A stretch of 57,909 bases of DNA. It comes from Phenylobacterium sp. Its GTDB lineage: Bacteria > Pseudomonadota > Alphaproteobacteria > Caulobacterales > Caulobacteraceae. Both the position numbers and the translations under genes were made by a program. Below the pieces are notes generated by a model, which saw only the letters and a program-made list of their open reading frames with translations, ran no database searches and was not told the DNA's origin. Where the stretch lies: contig NZ_JAUYQL010000023.1 in NCBI RefSeq assembly GCF_030697305.1, forward strand, positions 1 through 57,909. The letters are read 5' to 3'. Of the stretch, positions 54,202 to 57,909 are shown piece by piece; within the stretch, counting starts at the first letter, position 1, and each line of letters begins with the position of its first letter.

Positions 54202-56478
54202 TCAGCCCGTCACTTGCGAAAAGTCCGCGACACGGCCCATGGCCTCGCGGACCTGCACCAAAAGCCGCAGACGATTTTCGCGTTCCGCCGCCACTTCAGA
54301 GTTCACCAGCACCTTATCGAAGAACCCATCCACCGGCGCGCGAAGTCCCGCAAGCGCACGCATGGCCGCGGCGAAATCTTCCTGCTGCAACGCCTGCGCC
54401 ACAGCCGGTTCGGCGCCCGCCAACGCTGAAATCAACGCCTTCTCCTGTTCGGGCGCAGAGTCCATCGGCTTGGGGTCGCCCTGCGGCAGCGGGCCCTTCT
54501 TCTCCTCGGCCTTGAGGATGTTCACCGCGCGCTTGTAGCCGGCCAACAGGTTCGCCCCGTCGTCGGTGGCGAGGAAGCGGGCCAGCGCCTCGACCCGCGC
54601 CTTGATGCGCACCAGATCGTCGTCGCCCAGGGCGAAGACCGCGTCCACCAGGTCGTGGCGTTCTCCCTGCTCGCGCAGCAGCACCTTCAGGCGCTCAGCC
54701 AGGAAGGCGGTCACTTCTTCGACCACCTCCGGATAGGGGCGGAAAGAGTACTGCAGCTCGCCGTCCGGTTCGGCCCCTGCCCGCGCGCTGCGGTCGAACT
54801 CGACGTCCACCTCGCGGTCCGTGGAAACCACCAGAGGCGTCGCCACCAGCAGGGCTTCGTCGAACTCCTTCAGATAGGCGGCGAATTCCTGCGACGCGGC
54901 GCGACCGCGCGCGCCGAGGTAGGCGGTGGTGCGGTGCGTAGAGATATAGAGCGCCCTGCCCGGATCGACGAAGCAGCGCAGCGAACGGTACCAGCCGGCC
55001 ACCAATTCGCGCACCGGCGCGCGGGCCTCGGCGCCCAGCAGGATGCGGATCACGCCCAGCGCCGCGCGACGCAGCGCATAGGGATCGCGCGATCCCGTCG
55101 GCTTCTCGCCGATAGCGAAAAAGGCGGTGAGCGTATCGATCTTGTCGGCCAGCGCGACGGCCATGGTCACCGGCGTGTCCGGCGCCTCGTCGGAGCCGCC
55201 CAGCGGGCGGTAGTGATCGCGGATCGCCTCGGCGACCACTGGCGTCAGGCCCTCTTCACGGGCGTAGTAGCCGCCCATGACGCCCTGAAGTTCGGGGAAC
55301 TCGCCGACCATGCCGGTGGCGAGGTCGGCCTTGGCGAGGCGCGCGGCCAGCACCGCCTTGGCGGGATCGGCGCCGACCTTGGGCGCGATCTCGCGGGCCA
55401 GCATCTCCATCCGCTCCATGCGTTCGTAGAGCGTGCCGAGCTTGGCGTGGAAGGTGACGCCCTTCAGCGTCTCCAACCGGTCCTCGAGCCGCAGCTTGCG
55501 GTCCTCGTTCCAGAAGAAACGCGCGTCGTTCAACCGCGCCGACAGCACGCGTGCGTTGCCGGCGGCGATCGCCGCACCACCGTCAGGCGCCTCGATGTTG
55601 GCGACGGTGACGAAGTGCGGGGCGAGTTTGTTGGTGCGAGGGTCGCGCACGGCGAAATACTTCTGGTGGTTGCGCATCGAGGTGCGGATCACCTCCGGCG
55701 GCAGATCCAGGAACGCCGGATCCATGTCGCCCATCAGCGGCGTCGGCCATTCGGCCAAGCCCGAAACCTCGTCCAGCAGGCCCTCGTCGCTCACCAGCTC
55801 CAGCCCGCGCGCGAAGGTCAGCGTGCGCGCGCCGTCCATGATCCGCTCCTTGCGCTCCTCGGGATCGAGGACCACGAAGTGGCGTCGCAGGCCGTCGGCG
55901 TAGCTGTCGAAGTCGCGCACGGTGAACGGCTGGGCAGGGCCCATGAACCGATGGCCCTCCGAGAGCGCGCCGCTGGCGATCCCGTCGATGTCGAACGCCA
56001 CCACCTCGCCGTCGAACAGGCAGGCGATACGTTTGAGCGGGCGAACCCAGCGCAGCGTGCCGACACCCCAGGTCATCGACTTGGGCCAGGGGAAGTCGCG
56101 GACGATCTCGTCGACCATCACCGCGATGATCTCCGCCGTAGGCCGGCCGCGGCGCTCGATGGAGGCGAAATAGACGCCTTCACGCTCCACCAGCTGATCG
56201 CGCGTCAGGCCGGTCGAGCGCAGGAAGCCCTCCACCGCGGCGTCCGGCGCGCCGATCCGCGGGCCCTTGCGTTCCTCGGTGCGGTCGGCCTGGGCGGCTG
56301 GCAGGCCTTCGGCCACCAGGGTCAGTCGGCGGGGGCCGGCGAAGGTCTTCAGCGCTTCGGGCAGCATGCCCTGGGCGGCCAGGCGCTCGCGCGCCATGCG
56401 CTCCAGATCGCGAGCGGCCTGTTCTTGCATGCGCGCGGGAATCTCTTCAGAGAACAGCTCAAGCAACAGTTGGGGCAT
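54202..56478 (-). CDS. glyS: Glycine--tRNA ligase beta subunit
   Basis: A 758-residue GlyRS beta subunit. It opens [66 protein letters not shown] and FFAIGEKPTGSRDPYALRRAALG are family hallmarks. The C-terminal helical domain binds the anticodon. It works as alpha2beta2 with GlyQ. The start overlaps the DUF2314 gene stop by one base (TGATG), and ppdK follows by 9 bp. The alpha and beta genes are separated by DUF2314, unlike the usual direct glyQ-glyS order. Confidence 0.96.
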   Translation of the reverse strand: MPQLLLELFSEEIPARMQEQAARDLERMARERLAAQGMLPEALKTFAGPRRLTLVAEGLPAAQADRTEERKGPRIGAPDAAVEGFLRSTGLTRDQLVEREGVYFASIERRGRPTAEIIAVMVDEIVRDFPWPKSMTWGVGTLRWVRPLKRIACLFDGEVVAFDIDGIASGALSEGHRFMGPAQPFTVRDFDSYADGLRRHFVVLDPEERKERIMDGARTLTFARGLELVSDEGLLDEVSGLAEWPTPLMGDMDPAFLDLPPEVIRTSMRNHQKYFAVRDPRTNKLAPHFVTVANIEAPDGGAAIAAGNARVLSARLNDARFFWNEDRKLRLEDRLETLKGVTFHAKLGTLYERMERMEMLAREIAPKVGADPAKAVLAARLAKADLATGMVGEFPELQGVMGGYYAREEGLTPVVAEAIRDHYRPLGGSDEAPDTPVTMAVALADKIDTLTAFFAIGEKPTGSRDPYALRRAALGVIRILLGAEARAPVRELVAGWYRSLRCFVDPGRALYISTHRTTAYLGARGRAASQEFAAYLKEFDEALLVATPLVVSTDREVDVEFDRSARAGAEPDGELQYSFRPYPEVVEEVTAFLAERLKVLLREQGERHDLVDAVFALGDDDLVRIKARVEALARFLATDDGANLLAGYKRAVNILKAEEKKGPLPQGDPKPMDSAPEQEKALISALAGAEPAVAQALQQEDFAAAMRALAGLRAPVDGFFDKVLVNSEVAAERENRLRLLVQVREAMGRVADFSQVTG

Positions 56479-56978
56479 CAGCGCGACTCGCTCTCAAGCG
56501 CCGTGGGCGCCAGCGTCGCCTGGGCCTTGGCGCGCATCTCCGGGCTGACGCGATCGAACATCGCCCGCGTGGTGAAGTGTCCGTAGGTGCGCCCGTCTCG
56601 CGTGTAGGACCAGTCGACGACGTTGGCGGCGCTTGCCTGCACGTCGGCGCCAAGGAGGCCCGCGACCTGGGTCGGCTTGTTGGCGAAGCGGCCGAAGATG
56701 GTGTCGCCGAGCCGGCTGACGACCATCACCCAGACCGCCTCCGATCCACCGCGCGGGGTCGGCATGTCGACCTGCACGACAAACGAGTCATAGCCGTCCG
56801 GCTTGGCGTCGAACTTCGACCAGAACACCGGCAGCGAGTCCCTGGCCTGGGCGCGCGCTTTGGCCACCGCCGGGTCGACAGGCGCACCGTAGGTCGCGGC
56901 CTGCGCCTGAGCCACGGCGAGCGCCGGGGCGCCTGCCGTCGCGAGGGCGGCGACCAGCGCGAGGGAGGCCGCGATCAT
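56478..56978 (-). CDS. DUF2314-family exported protein
   Basis: A 166-residue protein with a signal peptide ([27 protein letters not shown]) and a DUF2314 (YegJ-like) domain: [28 protein letters not shown], then [15 protein letters not shown] and [20 protein letters not shown]. The function is unknown; DUF2314 is often in envelope proteins. ATG 56978 has AAGGGG eight bases upstream and overlaps the glyQ stop in ATGA; its own stop overlaps the glyS start. It is thus fully coupled between two tRNA-synthetase genes with no clear functional link. Confidence 0.85.
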   Translation of the reverse strand: MIAASLALVAALATAGAPALAVAQAQAATYGAPVDPAVAKARAQARDSLPVFWSKFDAKPDGYDSFVVQVDMPTPRGGSEAVWVMVVSRLGDTIFGRFANKPTQVAGLLGADVQASAANVVDWSYTRDGRTYGHFTTRAMFDRVSPEMRAKAQATLAPTALESESR

Positions 56979-57877
56979 ACGTTCGCCCCTTCGTTGGCGA
57001 CCCAGGCCTCGGCGCACATCTTGGTCAGGTCGCGGATGCGGCCGATGTAGCTCTGGCGTTCGGCCACGGCGATCGCCCCGCGGGCATCCATCAGATTGAA
57101 TAGGTGGCTGGCCTTCAACACGTGGTCGTAGGCCGGCAGCACGATCGCCTGGCCCTGCGGACCCTTAAGGCCCAGCAGGCGCGGCACCTGGATCTCCATG
57201 TCCTCGAACTGCCGCTTCAGCGTCTCGACGTCGTAGCCGTGGAAGTTGGCCTGGGAGTGCTGGCGCTCGTTCTCCAGGAACACCTGTCCGTACGTGCGGG
57301 GCTCAGGACCATCGGGATCGTTGAACGCCAGGTCCGCGAAATTGTCGACACCCTGGATGTACATCGCCAGGCGTTCCAGGCCGTAGGTCAGCTCGCCGGC
57401 CACGGGCCAGACGTCCAGGCCGCCCACCTGTTGAAAGTAGGTGTACTGGGTGACCTCCATGCCGTCGCACCAGACCTCCCAGCCCAAGCCCCAAGCGCCG
57501 ACGGTAGGGTTCTCCCAGTCGTCCTCGACGAATCGGATGTCGTGCAGGCGTACGTCCAGTCCGATCGCCTCCAGCGAACCCAGATACAGGTCCTGCAGAT
57601 TCTCCGGGTTCGGCTTCAGGATCACCTGATACTGGTAGTAGTGCTGCAGCCGGTTCGGGTTTTCGCCGTAGCGACCGTCGGCCGGCCTGCGCGAGGGCTG
57701 CACATAGGCCGCACGCCACGGCTTGGGCCCTAGGGCTCGCAGAACGGTCGCCGGATGCAGCGTGCCTGCACCGACCTCGACGTCGTGCGGCTGCAGAATC
57801 ACGCAGCCCTGACGGCTCCAATAGTCGTGCAATTTCAGGATCAGGCCATGAAATGAAAGCGGCTTGTCTGAGGACAT
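56975..57877 (-). CDS. glyQ: Glycine--tRNA ligase alpha subunit
   Basis: A 300-residue GlyRS alpha subunit, the catalytic class II part. It opens with [82 protein letters not shown] and [16 protein letters not shown] are standard motifs. The start is intact at 57877, with 32 bp of upstream sequence left in the window, so the promoter is not fully seen. First gene of glyQ-DUF2314-glyS-ppdK. Confidence 0.97.
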   Translation of the reverse strand: MSSDKPLSFHGLILKLHDYWSRQGCVILQPHDVEVGAGTLHPATVLRALGPKPWRAAYVQPSRRPADGRYGENPNRLQHYYQYQVILKPNPENLQDLYLGSLEAIGLDVRLHDIRFVEDDWENPTVGAWGLGWEVWCDGMEVTQYTYFQQVGGLDVWPVAGELTYGLERLAMYIQGVDNFADLAFNDPDGPEPRTYGQVFLENERQHSQANFHGYDVETLKRQFEDMEIQVPRLLGLKGPQGQAIVLPAYDHVLKASHLFNLMDARGAIAVAERQSYIGRIRDLTKMCAEAWVANEGANV

Positions 57878-57909
57878 GAGGGGCTTGTTCGCAGGCGCAA
57901 AAATAGTCG

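Noticed and set aside
54655-56586. 643-residue open frame antisense to glyS
   Set aside because: glyS motifs are unmistakable; the antisense frame is a compositional artefact.

Overview
The window is high-GC DNA of a Caulobacterales-type alphaproteobacterium. The best evidence is the flagellar block at 31.9-40.4 kb: FlbT, FlaF, two short flagellins, a FlaG-domain protein, a FlaEY-like protein and a TPR/glycosyltransferase resembling FlmG (formerly FlbA). That gene set and order resemble the alpha-flagellin cluster of Caulobacter. A GTTC-N7-GTTC LexA box before ssb and a dispersed palindromic repeat fit the same group. I cannot separate Caulobacter from Phenylobacterium or a relative by eye. 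I see no phage, plasmid, transposase, rRNA or CRISPR signature; this reads as ordinary chromosome.

Layout. 0-6.4 kb: end of a small hypothetical gene, then tamB-tamA (outer-membrane protein translocation/assembly). 6.5-10 kb: a three-gene operon of circularly permuted ATP-grasp, alpha-E protein and transglutaminase, then a convergent TadE-like gene. 10.5-13.3 kb: sulfate ABC transporter cysT-cysW-cysA with no binding-protein gene beside it. 13.4-16.9 kb: small lipoproteins, a GNAT acetyltransferase, a truncated haemoglobin and tRNA-Lys(UUU). 16.9-25 kb: tgt-queA (queuosine), an EEP-family phosphatase, two cyclophilins, coaD and gyrA. 25-28.3 kb: sodC translationally coupled to two tandem redoxin-like/2-oxoglutarate dioxygenase fusions, then a DUF3617 protein. 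28.3-31.9 kb: CoA-transferase, HCCA-isomerase-like protein, ssb with an SOS box, and two small envelope proteins.

31.9-40.4 kb is the flagellin cluster: flbT-flaF, then a repeat-filled gap, then a sigma-54 promoter driving flagellin, flaG-like, flagellin and flaEY-like genes on the minus strand, with flmG-like diverging on the plus strand. 40.4-51.3 kb is a mixed housekeeping and stress region: an acidic protein, MoxR ATPase, universal stress protein, an HD/tyrosine phosphatase/NrtR-like trio, a beta-barrel protein, RlpA, an MFS exporter, an aldo/keto reductase, a SRAP (YedK) protein and an M48 protease. 51.5-57.9 kb is a tight minus-strand operon glyQ-DUF2314-glyS-ppdK.

Points most worth a second look are: a Tgt whose zinc site has lost two of its three cysteines; tandem dioxygenase fusions with cysteine-less redoxin domains behind sodC; the LexA box at ssb; the nested inverted repeats inside the flagellin cluster, one of which recurs inverted 14 kb away; a DUF2314 gene coupled between glyQ and glyS; and a NrtR-like regulator with a degenerate Nudix box behind two phosphohydrolases. 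Many loci are known families. I did not find one convincing, wholly undescribed system.
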